61,653 bases of DNA from a bacterium. GTDB taxonomy: Bacteria > Patescibacteriota > Minisyncoccia > Phycocordibacterales > UBA2100. Shown one piece after another: positions 15,376-22,421 of the stretch. Position 1 is the stretch's first letter. The number at the start of each line of letters is the position of its first letter. The DNA is taken from positions 1-61,653 of the forward strand of contig JAUSGQ010000035.1 of assembly GCA_030674455.1 (NCBI GenBank), in the 5' to 3' direction. Position numbers and translations under genes: made by a program. The notes under the pieces were generated by a model. It saw nothing but the letters and a program-made list of their open reading frames with translations. It did not search any database and was not told the DNA's origin.

Positions 15376-16824
15376 ATGACTGCTATCCAGATCATACCCT
15401 TCCAAAGACTTGTGGGAATGGCTGCAGCAGCTTCTCTTACCATCTTTCCGCTCGGAGTATATGCTGACGCGATTGGAAAGATTTCTTTTACAACAGATGC
15501 GCAGAGTATTGCAGTCGGAACGAGCTCGAGCCAAATAACGCTTGAAACAGAAGACGTTAATGGGGTTCCAGTGAAGGGTAATACCGTTTGCGTTCAGATT
15601 ACATCGTCTTCTCAAAGCGGCGAATTTTCCACGAACACGACATGGGGCACGGACTCAATACGTACTCTTTCGCTCACCATCGCCTCTAACCAATACCGGC
15701 GCAACTTTTATTATCGCGATGGGGCGGCCGGTTCCTATTCATTGAGCGCGAAAGCCGCGATTAAGCCCGGCGAGACATGCACCACATGGTCTCCGGACAC
15801 AGGAGTTCAATGGACAGCGACGCAAAATATTATAATTGGAAGCGTTTCCCCTCCTTTAAATGAAGAAAGTAGCACGCAGACAAACACACAGACTACGACA
15901 ACCACGACACCATCACCCGCAAGCGCACCGGTCTCATCCTATGTTGCGCCGCCGGAGCCGCAAATCTTTGCGGACGGGGGAGAGAATCGGACGGTAATCG
16001 TCGCGGCGGATACGGAATTTCTTGCACGCGCGTATAATCGGAATAAAGAAACTATCTCGGGCAACATTAGATTCTCATGGAACTTCGGCGACGGCTCAAC
16101 CGGCGAGGGTCAAAGCGTCCTGCATCATTTTGAATATCCGGGAAAGTACGCTGTGGTTTTAAACATTGCGGACAACCGCGACGCGGCATCGGACAGAATA
16201 ATTGTTACTGCAGAACCTGCGAAACTAGCCTTTAGCACATATCCGGACGGCAGCATCATGATTGAGAATCATGCCGGACGCGACCTCAATCTGTCGAGCT
16301 GGCTAGTGCGTTCCTTTGGGCGCGTATTTATGGTGCCGAAGGATTCTATTATTCTCGCGGGCGAAACTTTGCGCATAGGCGAAAAAACGCTTGGCTTCAG
16401 AAGCTCCGCTGAAACGGAATTAGACTATCCGAATGGCGTGCTGGCGCTTCGCGCGGGAACCGCAAATGAAGCTTCGGATTCCGTGAAGGCAAACGTAGCG
16501 GCGGCGTCCGCAGTCGCGAAACCTCGCTCCATCCCCGTTTCAGCAATAGTCGTTCAAGCAGAAAAAGAGCGCGTAGTTGCTTCCATAGCGTCGGATGTTT
16601 CAGATGTGACTCTTGCAATGGAAGAAATTGCTACTGACTCGGACGATGAATCAGGCAGAAGCGCGCAGACAGCATCAGTAGAAGAGCCAGGGTCTGGCGG
16701 AACGGGTGGATACATGTGGTGGCTCGGCGCTCTTGGCCTGGCTGTTGTCGGTACCGGCGCGGTTTTGGCTTCTCGCCGCGCGCTAAAAAAGGAATGGGAC
16801 ATCATTGAAGAAAAGGAGGGGTGA
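15376..16824 (+). CDS. surface protein with PKD and lamin-tail-like domains
   Basis: A 482-residue exported protein. A signal peptide occupies about residues 1-30 (LVGMAAAASLTIFPLGVYADA). An Ig-like domain spans about 32-155, a Thr/Ser-rich linker 160-190, and a PKD domain about 195-285 (FSWNFGDGSTGEGQ, HHFEYPGKYAVVL). A lamin-tail-like beta domain follows (about 286-360: IENHAGRDLNLSSWLV, ILAGETLRIG), then a polar linker and a C-terminal transmembrane helix about 447-466 with a basic end. Probably cell-surface anchored. It lies 24 bp after the VirD4-like gene. Confidence 0.8.
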   Translation: MTAIQIIPFQRLVGMAAAASLTIFPLGVYADAIGKISFTTDAQSIAVGTSSSQITLETEDVNGVPVKGNTVCVQITSSSQSGEFSTNTTWGTDSIRTLSLTIASNQYRRNFYYRDGAAGSYSLSAKAAIKPGETCTTWSPDTGVQWTATQNIIIGSVSPPLNEESSTQTNTQTTTTTTPSPASAPVSSYVAPPEPQIFADGGENRTVIVAADTEFLARAYNRNKETISGNIRFSWNFGDGSTGEGQSVLHHFEYPGKYAVVLNIADNRDAASDRIIVTAEPAKLAFSTYPDGSIMIENHAGRDLNLSSWLVRSFGRVFMVPKDSIILAGETLRIGEKTLGFRSSAETELDYPNGVLALRAGTANEASDSVKANVAAASAVAKPRSIPVSAIVVQAEKERVVASIASDVSDVTLAMEEIATDSDDESGRSAQTASVEEPGSGGTGGYMWWLGALGLAVVGTGAVLASRRALKKEWDIIEEKEG

Positions 16825-16921
16825 GGACAGCAGCACCTATTTTGGACGGCGGAATCACTCAAACCGTCTACAGGTGTCTATCATGAACGATAGACCCGTC
16901 CAAAATAGGTGTTACTGTCCT
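16824..16921. repeat. cloverleaf-like palindromic element, copy B
   Basis: Outer arms (16824-16849 and 16895-16921) pair over about 26 bp with two mismatches (core CACCTATTTTGGACGG). Inside lie AATCACTCAAACCGT (16853-16867), CTACAGGTG and a CTATC..GATAG hairpin. The first box is in the same orientation as in copy A (7963-8050) while the other two are inverted. The element begins at the stop codon of the PKD gene. Confidence 0.7.
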
Positions 16922-16990
16922 GCGTAAGAAGCTGGGGTAACATACTTCACGCGCCTCGACGAGTTTTTCTATTGGTGTAATGTATGGCTA

Positions 16991-17875
16991 ATGGCAAGCA
17001 TAAAAAAGACAGTAATTGTGACGGGCGGCGCAGGCCTCATTGGGCCTTCTTTGATAGAGCTTTTGCTCGAGAAATATAGGGTAGTTTCTCTGGACAGTTA
17101 CTTCATCGGCTCCGAGAGAAATCACATAGAAGGCGCTACATACATTAAGGGACATACCAAAGACATCGCAACGCTTCTCGCGAACGAAAAACCGTCGATA
17201 ATTTTTCATCTCGGAGAATACTCGCGCGTTGAGCAGAGTTTTAAGGACATAGAATTCGTGTGGGAATCGAATGTCGCGGGTACATTTCGAGTTCTTGAAT
17301 ACTGGAGAAAGCTCAATCAGGCGGGCAATGAATGCAAACTGGTGTACGCCGGCTCAAGCACAAAATTTGCGGACGGCGGATTGGGGCGCGACCAAAGCCC
17401 CTATGCGTGGATGAAAGCGAGCAATACCGAGCTCGTGAGCAATTACGGAGATTGGTTCGGCCTGCCATTCGCGATTACCTATTTCTACAACGGATATGGA
17501 CCGCGCGAACTTTCTGAAGGGCCATACGCGAGCGTGATGGGAATATTCAAAAAGAAATATGCCGCAGGGAAGCCAATTACCGTCGTTGCTCCCGGGACGC
17601 AGCGCCGCAATTTCACCCATGCAGATGACCTGGCGCGCGGGCTTTTTATGGTCGGAGAAAAGGGGCAGGGAGACGAATACGGTTTGGGAAGCCCCGAATC
17701 ATATTCTCTTCTTGAGATTGCACAGATGTTCGGCGGAACAATAGAAATGCTGCCGGAGCGAAAAGGTAATCGCATGGAATCGGTGATGGACACCTCGAGA
17801 GCGGAAAAAGAATTCGGCTGGAAGCCGGAACATACCGTTAAGGAATATATAGAATCGTTGAAGCATGCCCGGTAG
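16991..17875 (+). CDS. NAD-dependent sugar epimerase/dehydratase
   Basis: Extended short-chain dehydrogenase acting on a nucleotide sugar. The Rossmann motif TGGAGLIG is near residues 11-18, FHLGEYSRV follows, and the catalytic triad is seen as GSSTKF and YAWMKAS (Tyr and Lys). Substrate-binding region: RRNFTHADDLARGL. It is closest to the UDP-glucose 4-epimerase group but the substrate is unknown. Its stop codon TAG is part of the left arm of the inverted-repeat module at 17867-18001. First gene of the glycan region. Confidence 0.85.
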   Translation: MASIKKTVIVTGGAGLIGPSLIELLLEKYRVVSLDSYFIGSERNHIEGATYIKGHTKDIATLLANEKPSIIFHLGEYSRVEQSFKDIEFVWESNVAGTFRVLEYWRKLNQAGNECKLVYAGSSTKFADGGLGRDQSPYAWMKASNTELVSNYGDWFGLPFAITYFYNGYGPRELSEGPYASVMGIFKKKYAAGKPITVVAPGTQRRNFTHADDLARGLFMVGEKGQGDEYGLGSPESYSLLEIAQMFGGTIEMLPERKGNRMESVMDTSRAEKEFGWKPEHTVKEYIESLKHAR

Positions 17876-18001
17876 GACAATTTCAAATTGCCTTGTATGA
17901 ATATCTATCAGCGGATAATAATAAAGTGTTTTCAGAATGGTTTGCAAAACATCCCCTGTTCGACCTGCGGCAGAAATTATTTGAAATTGTACTAACCGGG
18001 C
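17867..18001 (+). repeat. inverted-repeat module, family 1, copy 1
   Basis: A 135-bp module: left arm GCCCGGTAGGACAATTTCAA (17867 onward) and right arm the reverse complement of GCCCGGTTAGTACAATTTC (ending 18001). The left arm supplies the TAG stop of the upstream gene and the right arm ends directly before the ATG at 18002. Related copies are at 43422-43551 and 44546-44680. The interior (about 90 bp) differs between copies. A possible promoter TTGTAT-N17-TAATAA lies inside, pointing downstream. Confidence 0.75.
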
Positions 18002-19234
18002 ATGACATACGAAAATAAAAAAAAGAGGATTTTAATCTTCTCTCTCACGTATCATCCATTCATTGGAGGAGCTGAACTTGCGATTAAAGAAATTACCGAC
18101 CGTATTCCCGCGAGCGAATACGAGTTCGACATGATAACTCTCCGATTCGACAAGAATTTACCGGAGATCGAGCGCATTGGGAACGTAACCGTGCACCGCA
18201 TCGGAATAACGACTGACTCGCCGCGCATATCCGACAGGAATATCCCTTTTGCGGCGAAGCTCGCGAAAATCCTTTTTCCGTTCTCGTCGTTCTTCAAAGC
18301 GCGCGCACTTCACAAAGAGCGCGCATACGATATGACGTGGGCGATGATGGCGAATTATGCCGCTTTCGGCGCGCTACTTTTTAAATACGCGAATCCGCAG
18401 ATTCCATATTTTCTTGAGCTTCAGGACGGCAACACGTTAGCGCAAGTAAAAGCGAGGCAGCCGATTTTGCGCTTATTATGGCCGTTTTATAGGAATATTT
18501 ACCTGAAAGCCGACATCATCAAGGCCATCTCGCATTTTATTGAAAAGCTGGCACGCGGAATCGGTTTTACAGGGCCGATTGTAGTAATCCCGAACGCGGT
18601 AGATGTCGCAAGGTTCTCTGCCGAAGTGCCGAAAGAAATGGAGGTGGAACTAAAATCAAAGTTCGGCAAGAAGTTAGGAGATGTCTTTTTGTTCACTGCC
18701 TCGCGGCTCGTTCTTTCCCGCGGAGTGGAGGACGTTATACGCGCGCTCGCGCATTTGCCGCAGAACGTAAAACTTCTGGTGGCGGGCTCCGGCGATGAGA
18801 AAGCGAAACTGGATAGTATCGCAAAAAAATCCGGAGTTCAAAGCAGAGTGATTTTTGCAGGTCAGGTTTCTCATTCGGAACTTCCCGCATATTACAAAAT
18901 ATCCGACATTTTTGTGCGTCCTTCCATCATCGAAGGGTTTGGAAGCTCGTTCGTGGAAGCATTTGCCGCGGGAATTCCCGTCGTAGCTACGCCCGTCGGG
19001 GGAATTAACGATTTTCTTTTTGATCCGGAGAGAAGTCCTGATAAGCCGGCAACCGGATTGTTTTGCGAAGTTAGGAATCCGGAATCAATTGCGCGCGCAG
19101 TCACTCGCTACATGAAAGAGCCGGTACTCGTCGCTGAAGTGGTGCAAAACGCGCGCACATTGGCGGAAAAAGATTATGATTGGGAAACCATCGCGAAAGA
19201 CGTAAAAACAAAGATATTTGACGCTCTAGTATGA
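18002..19234 (+). CDS. GT4-family glycosyltransferase
   Basis: A 410-residue GT-B enzyme of the GT4 type transferring a sugar from a nucleotide donor to a growing glycan at the inner membrane face. N-terminal LTYHPFIGGAELAIKEI is the usual acceptor-side loop. C-terminal motifs are FTASRLVLSRGVEDVI, LLVAGSGDEK and FVRPSIIEGFGSSFVEAFAAGIPVVAT split over the donor site (E-x7-E type). The start codon follows the inverted-repeat module with no gap. It overlaps the next glycosyltransferase by 4 bp (ATGA). Confidence 0.9.
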   Translation: MTYENKKKRILIFSLTYHPFIGGAELAIKEITDRIPASEYEFDMITLRFDKNLPEIERIGNVTVHRIGITTDSPRISDRNIPFAAKLAKILFPFSSFFKARALHKERAYDMTWAMMANYAAFGALLFKYANPQIPYFLELQDGNTLAQVKARQPILRLLWPFYRNIYLKADIIKAISHFIEKLARGIGFTGPIVVIPNAVDVARFSAEVPKEMEVELKSKFGKKLGDVFLFTASRLVLSRGVEDVIRALAHLPQNVKLLVAGSGDEKAKLDSIAKKSGVQSRVIFAGQVSHSELPAYYKISDIFVRPSIIEGFGSSFVEAFAAGIPVVATPVGGINDFLFDPERSPDKPATGLFCEVRNPESIARAVTRYMKEPVLVAEVVQNARTLAEKDYDWETIAKDVKTKIFDALV

Positions 19235-20373
19235 GAATTCTCATTGTCACTGGGATATTTGAGCCGGAAAGCGGAGGTCCGGCCGTTTACGCGCCGAACA
19301 TTGCGGGAAAACTTGTCGAAGCGGGGAATCAAGTTTCCGTGCTTACGTATTCTTCCAAACCCGGCGTAGATGCTGATACACGATATCCGTTCGCGCTCAC
19401 GCGGGTTGTCCGTGGAAATAAATTCCTAAATCGGTTCAGAATGTTCTTTGCCGTGCTTAGGCTCGCAAAAGATGCCGACCTTGTGTACATGCTCGATTGG
19501 TTCGCCGCGGGGTTTCCGGCGGCGCTCGCCGCGCGCTTGCGCGGCATTCCGTATGTCGTCCGCGTCGGAGGAGATTACTTGTGGGAGCAGAAATATCTTG
19601 AATCCGATGCCCCGCCTATTTCGCTTTCCGATTTTTATGAACGCGGCGTGTACAAGAGAATTTCGTACAAGCCGTTTTTCTGGATTATCCGCTCTGTATT
19701 AAATAATGCCGCAAAAGTTATCTTTAATTCCGATAAGCAGAAAGAGCTGTACCAGAAATTCTATGGGTTAAAGAGTGCTGTTACCATTTGCAATCCTGTT
19801 CCGCGCGTGGAAACGCAAGGAATCGTTCGTGGCGCTGTCACAAAAGAATTCGTTTACTGGGGCCGTTTTATCGTGATGAAAAATCTGGGAACATTGATTC
19901 GCGCGTTCGCAAAAGCGCGGATTCCCGAGGAATACAAGATTGCGCTCATCGGTGACGGCCCGCGCAAAGCGGAGATACTCTCGCTCATCGAAAAACTCGG
20001 CCTCTCGTCGCGCGTTCGCGTGGAACCCAGCATTCCGTTTTATGCTGCAATGGAGCGAATAAAGAATTGCCGAGCGTTTATTCTGCCGAGCTGGACTGAT
20101 ATTTCTCCCAATCAGGTATATGAGGCGCTTGCCATCGGACTTCCCGCAGTTGTCACAAAAGAAAATTATTTGAGCATCCGTAATCAACTGCCGGAGATGA
20201 TAGACCCTAATTCTATCGAGGACATTGGCTCGAAACTCGAAATGCTTGCGGATGACGCGAAGTATCAATCTTTCGCGGAGAAGTTTAGGACCATATCGTT
20301 CAAGAATACATGGGATGATGTAGCCCGAGAGCATCTTGCTGTTTTTGGCAGCGTGGTACATAAAAAGAATTAA
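19231..20373 (+). CDS. GT4-family glycosyltransferase
   Basis: A 380-residue GT-B enzyme. N-terminal MRILIVTGIFEPESGGPAVY is typical of GT4 (glycine-rich acceptor loop). Later come FVYWGRFIVMKNLGTLIRAF, ALIGDGPRKAEI, and ILPSWTDISPNQVYEALAIGLP, the donor-binding glutamate region. Overlaps the preceding and nearly abuts the following glycosyltransferase gene, so the three form one operon. Confidence 0.88.
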   Translation: MRILIVTGIFEPESGGPAVYAPNIAGKLVEAGNQVSVLTYSSKPGVDADTRYPFALTRVVRGNKFLNRFRMFFAVLRLAKDADLVYMLDWFAAGFPAALAARLRGIPYVVRVGGDYLWEQKYLESDAPPISLSDFYERGVYKRISYKPFFWIIRSVLNNAAKVIFNSDKQKELYQKFYGLKSAVTICNPVPRVETQGIVRGAVTKEFVYWGRFIVMKNLGTLIRAFAKARIPEEYKIALIGDGPRKAEILSLIEKLGLSSRVRVEPSIPFYAAMERIKNCRAFILPSWTDISPNQVYEALAIGLPAVVTKENYLSIRNQLPEMIDPNSIEDIGSKLEMLADDAKYQSFAEKFRTISFKNTWDDVAREHLAVFGSVVHKKN

Positions 20374-20374
20374 T

Positions 20375-21526
20375 ATGCGCGTGTTACAAATAGGAACAGA
20401 CAGGACAATATTTGATTCCAACAGCGCATCCGCTTCGCGTATGCGCGCATACGGAAAACGCTTCGGAGGGCTTGATATCATCGTTTTTTCGCTGATAAAG
20501 CACGGAGTTCAAGACACAAATTTGAGTGAACACGTGCGTGTGCACGCGACCAATTCCTTCTTTCGTTTTATGTACGTGTGGGGCGCGGTATGGCTTTCGT
20601 TCAAATTGCCGAAGCCGGATGTGGTTTCCGTTCAAGACCCTTTTGAGACCGGGATTGCGGGATGGCTCATAGCACGATTGCGAGGCTCGGCGCTTCACGT
20701 GCAGTTACACACCGATTTTCTTTCCCCGGAATTCTCTCGGCTCTCGCTCCTCAACAGGTTGCGTGTCCAGATTGCGGGATTTGTTTTACGGCGCGCGTCC
20801 CGCATCCGCGTTGTTTCTGAGCGAATCAAACGCTCACTCAAAACTAAAAACTATAAACTAAAAACTGAACCTACGGTGCTGCCGATTTTCGTCGATGTAG
20901 AGAAATATCGCAACGCTCAAGTTAGCCCCAAGCTTGCGGCGCACGAGCATTTATTCCGGACGAAGTTGCTCGTGGTCTCGCGGCTCGAACCCGAGAAGAA
21001 TGTAGGGCTCGCGATACACGCATTCGCCAAAGCCGCATTGGAAAATTCTTGCCTCATTATTATCGGCGAGGGCAGAGAGGGCGAGAAGCTTCACCAGATG
21101 GCTATCCAAAGGGGAGTATCAAAATGGGTGTTTTTCGAAGGGCAAACTGATCCCGCGCAATATTACAAAATTGCGGATTTATTGCTCGCGCCTTCGCGAT
21201 ACGAAGGGTACGGCATGGTCGTAGTCGAAGCGCTTGCAGCCGGCACGCCCGTCATTTCGACAGATGTCGGTGTCGCGCGAGAAGCAGGAGCGATTATCGC
21301 AGAAGAAGACGATTTCGCGAAAGCGATTACCAACTGGTTCGCGAATGGCTCGTCCACAGGCGAATCAGCAGATTTCGTGGCTAGGCCTGCCGCCACAACC
21401 GGCGGCTCGTCCACAGATGCCGCCACAACCGGCGGCCCGAAAGAAGGAAAGCTCCTGAACTACCCGTACAAGAATTTTGAGGAATACGTCAAGGCGTACT
21501 GTAAGGACATCGAATCCTCTACCTGA
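20375..21526 (+). CDS. GT4-family glycosyltransferase with repeat insertions
   Basis: A 383-residue GT-B enzyme: MRVLQIGTDRTIFDSNSAS at the start, LLVVSRLEPEKNVGLAIHAF, LIIIGEGREGEKL and LAPSRYEGYGMVVVEALAAG. Two stretches look inserted. KTKNYKLKT is encoded by an A-rich direct repeat at 20841-20866, and the region around residues 325-355 (GSST...AATTGGSSTDAATTGG) is encoded by the repeats at 21347-21436. Both keep the frame and lie outside core motifs. The start at 20375, 1 bp after the previous stop, matches family N-termini. Confidence 0.87.
   Translation: MRVLQIGTDRTIFDSNSASASRMRAYGKRFGGLDIIVFSLIKHGVQDTNLSEHVRVHATNSFFRFMYVWGAVWLSFKLPKPDVVSVQDPFETGIAGWLIARLRGSALHVQLHTDFLSPEFSRLSLLNRLRVQIAGFVLRRASRIRVVSERIKRSLKTKNYKLKTEPTVLPIFVDVEKYRNAQVSPKLAAHEHLFRTKLLVVSRLEPEKNVGLAIHAFAKAALENSCLIIIGEGREGEKLHQMAIQRGVSKWVFFEGQTDPAQYYKIADLLLAPSRYEGYGMVVVEALAAGTPVISTDVGVAREAGAIIAEEDDFAKAITNWFANGSSTGESADFVARPAATTGGSSTDAATTGGPKEGKLLNYPYKNFEEYVKAYCKDIESST
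21347..21436 (+). repeat. in-frame tandem palindromic repeat in glycosyltransferase
   Basis: GCCGCCACAACCGGCGGC occurs twice (21389-21406 and 21419-21436), 30 bp apart, and GGCTCGTCCACAG occurs at 21347-21359 and 21404-21416. Read in frame as AATTGG and GSST units. Confidence 0.7.
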
Positions 21527-21597
21527 AACATTTGCATGGGAAATACACAGGCCTATGCTTCTTAACGTATATTGGCACACATCAATATTTGTTTTCG

Positions 21598-21641
21598 ATA
21601 TCCTTAATACCTCACCATGGCGGATTGGTAAGTAAGGATAT
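21598..21641. promoter_or_regulatory. operator-like palindrome downstream of Cas2-like gene
   Basis: ATATCCTTA (21598-21606) and TAAGGATAT (21633-21641) enclose a CACCATGGCG core. It closely resembles the sequence over the gene's promoter (22239-22270). It may also serve as terminator for the minus-strand gene. Confidence 0.55.
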
Positions 21642-21657
21642 GGGCATGGGAGCGGAA

Positions 21658-22236
21658 TTACTTAAGTTTAAAATGGCGTTTAATCCACGCGTCATTTTCT
21701 ACACTTTCTACCACAGCATAAAGCACGTCTTTCCCTATACGCAGGTCTGCTTTAATGAGCACGACCAACTCCTCGCAATCATGTGGGAATATCCATACGC
21801 TGTCCTGCAATCGCAAGAATCCACACTCGCGCATAATTCCTCGCAAGCGGTCGCGCGTGGCTCTGCGGTATTGAGGCACATCAAACATAACGAGGCGGTA
21901 TCGTTTGTCCCAGTGGCGCGTTATATCTGATTGATTAGCGATTTTCATCTTGTTCAGCGCAAGCGTCTGCCGACCCTTTTCCGTGAGTTCGGCGCATCGG
22001 ACTCCGTTGCGCCTAACGAAGCGAAGAAGCCCCCTTTTTGCAAGCTGGCCAGATGCTGTCTTGACTTTATCTCCAAGTTTATATTTGTCGCCGAGCAGGC
22101 GGGGAAGCATCTGAAAAATGTTCGGAGCAATCATTGCAATGGCAAGAACTCCCGCAGTGCCGACTGTCGAAAGTACAGCTCCCTGAATATCCCTTCTCCT
22201 CCTCCTCATTCTTGCCTCCGATTCGACTTTTCCCAT
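21658..22236 (-). CDS. Cas2-like/PaaX-like regulator protein
   Basis: A 192-residue protein with a basic start (MRRRRRD), one hydrophobic segment (about residues 19-38), a winged-helix-like part (VKTASGQLAKRGLLRFV...LTEKGRQTL) and a C-terminal ferredoxin-like Cas2/PaaX-C domain (YRLVMFDVPQYRRATRDRLR, FLRLQDSVWIFPHD, VVESVENDAW). Such fusions are often named Cas2 in CPR genomes, but no CRISPR array or other cas gene is here. The start is supported by TATTAT 7 nt upstream. An alternative ATG at 22209 has GGAGG 5 nt before it. Two related palindromes flank the gene. Confidence 0.75.
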   Translation of the reverse strand: MGKVESEARMRRRRRDIQGAVLSTVGTAGVLAIAMIAPNIFQMLPRLLGDKYKLGDKVKTASGQLAKRGLLRFVRRNGVRCAELTEKGRQTLALNKMKIANQSDITRHWDKRYRLVMFDVPQYRRATRDRLRGIMRECGFLRLQDSVWIFPHDCEELVVLIKADLRIGKDVLYAVVESVENDAWIKRHFKLK

Positions 22237-22238
22237 GT

Positions 22239-22270
22239 CCTTAATAATACACCATAGCGAGGTGGTAAGG
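22239..22270 (-). promoter_or_regulatory. operator over the Cas2-like gene promoter
   Basis: CCTTAATAATACACCATAGC... to GGTAAGG: outer CCTTA/TAAGG and inner ACC/GGT inverted repeats cover the minus-strand -10 TATTAT (22244-22249). Same layout as 21598-21641, suggesting autoregulation. Confidence 0.5.
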
Positions 22271-22421
22271 ATATTTGTAATACGTATAGTATAATATGGG
22301 CAGAATAATGGGAGTGGAGCGTCAGGGTTCGAGATTTGGGCTGGAAAATTGGAGTTGAAAATGTTGTATTTTAGGTGTGGAAAACATAAACACATGGGAA
22401 AAGCGATGCAATAATGGCAGT

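Noticed and set aside
17881-17990. Interior of family 1 copy 1 as a transposase fragment
   Set aside because: One frame is open through the interior and looks protein-like, but copies 2 and 3 have no equivalent frame, and no transposase motif is present.
21658-22236. CRISPR-Cas locus
   Set aside because: Only a Cas2-like domain is present, fused to a winged-helix part. There are no regularly spaced repeats and no cas1 or effector genes.
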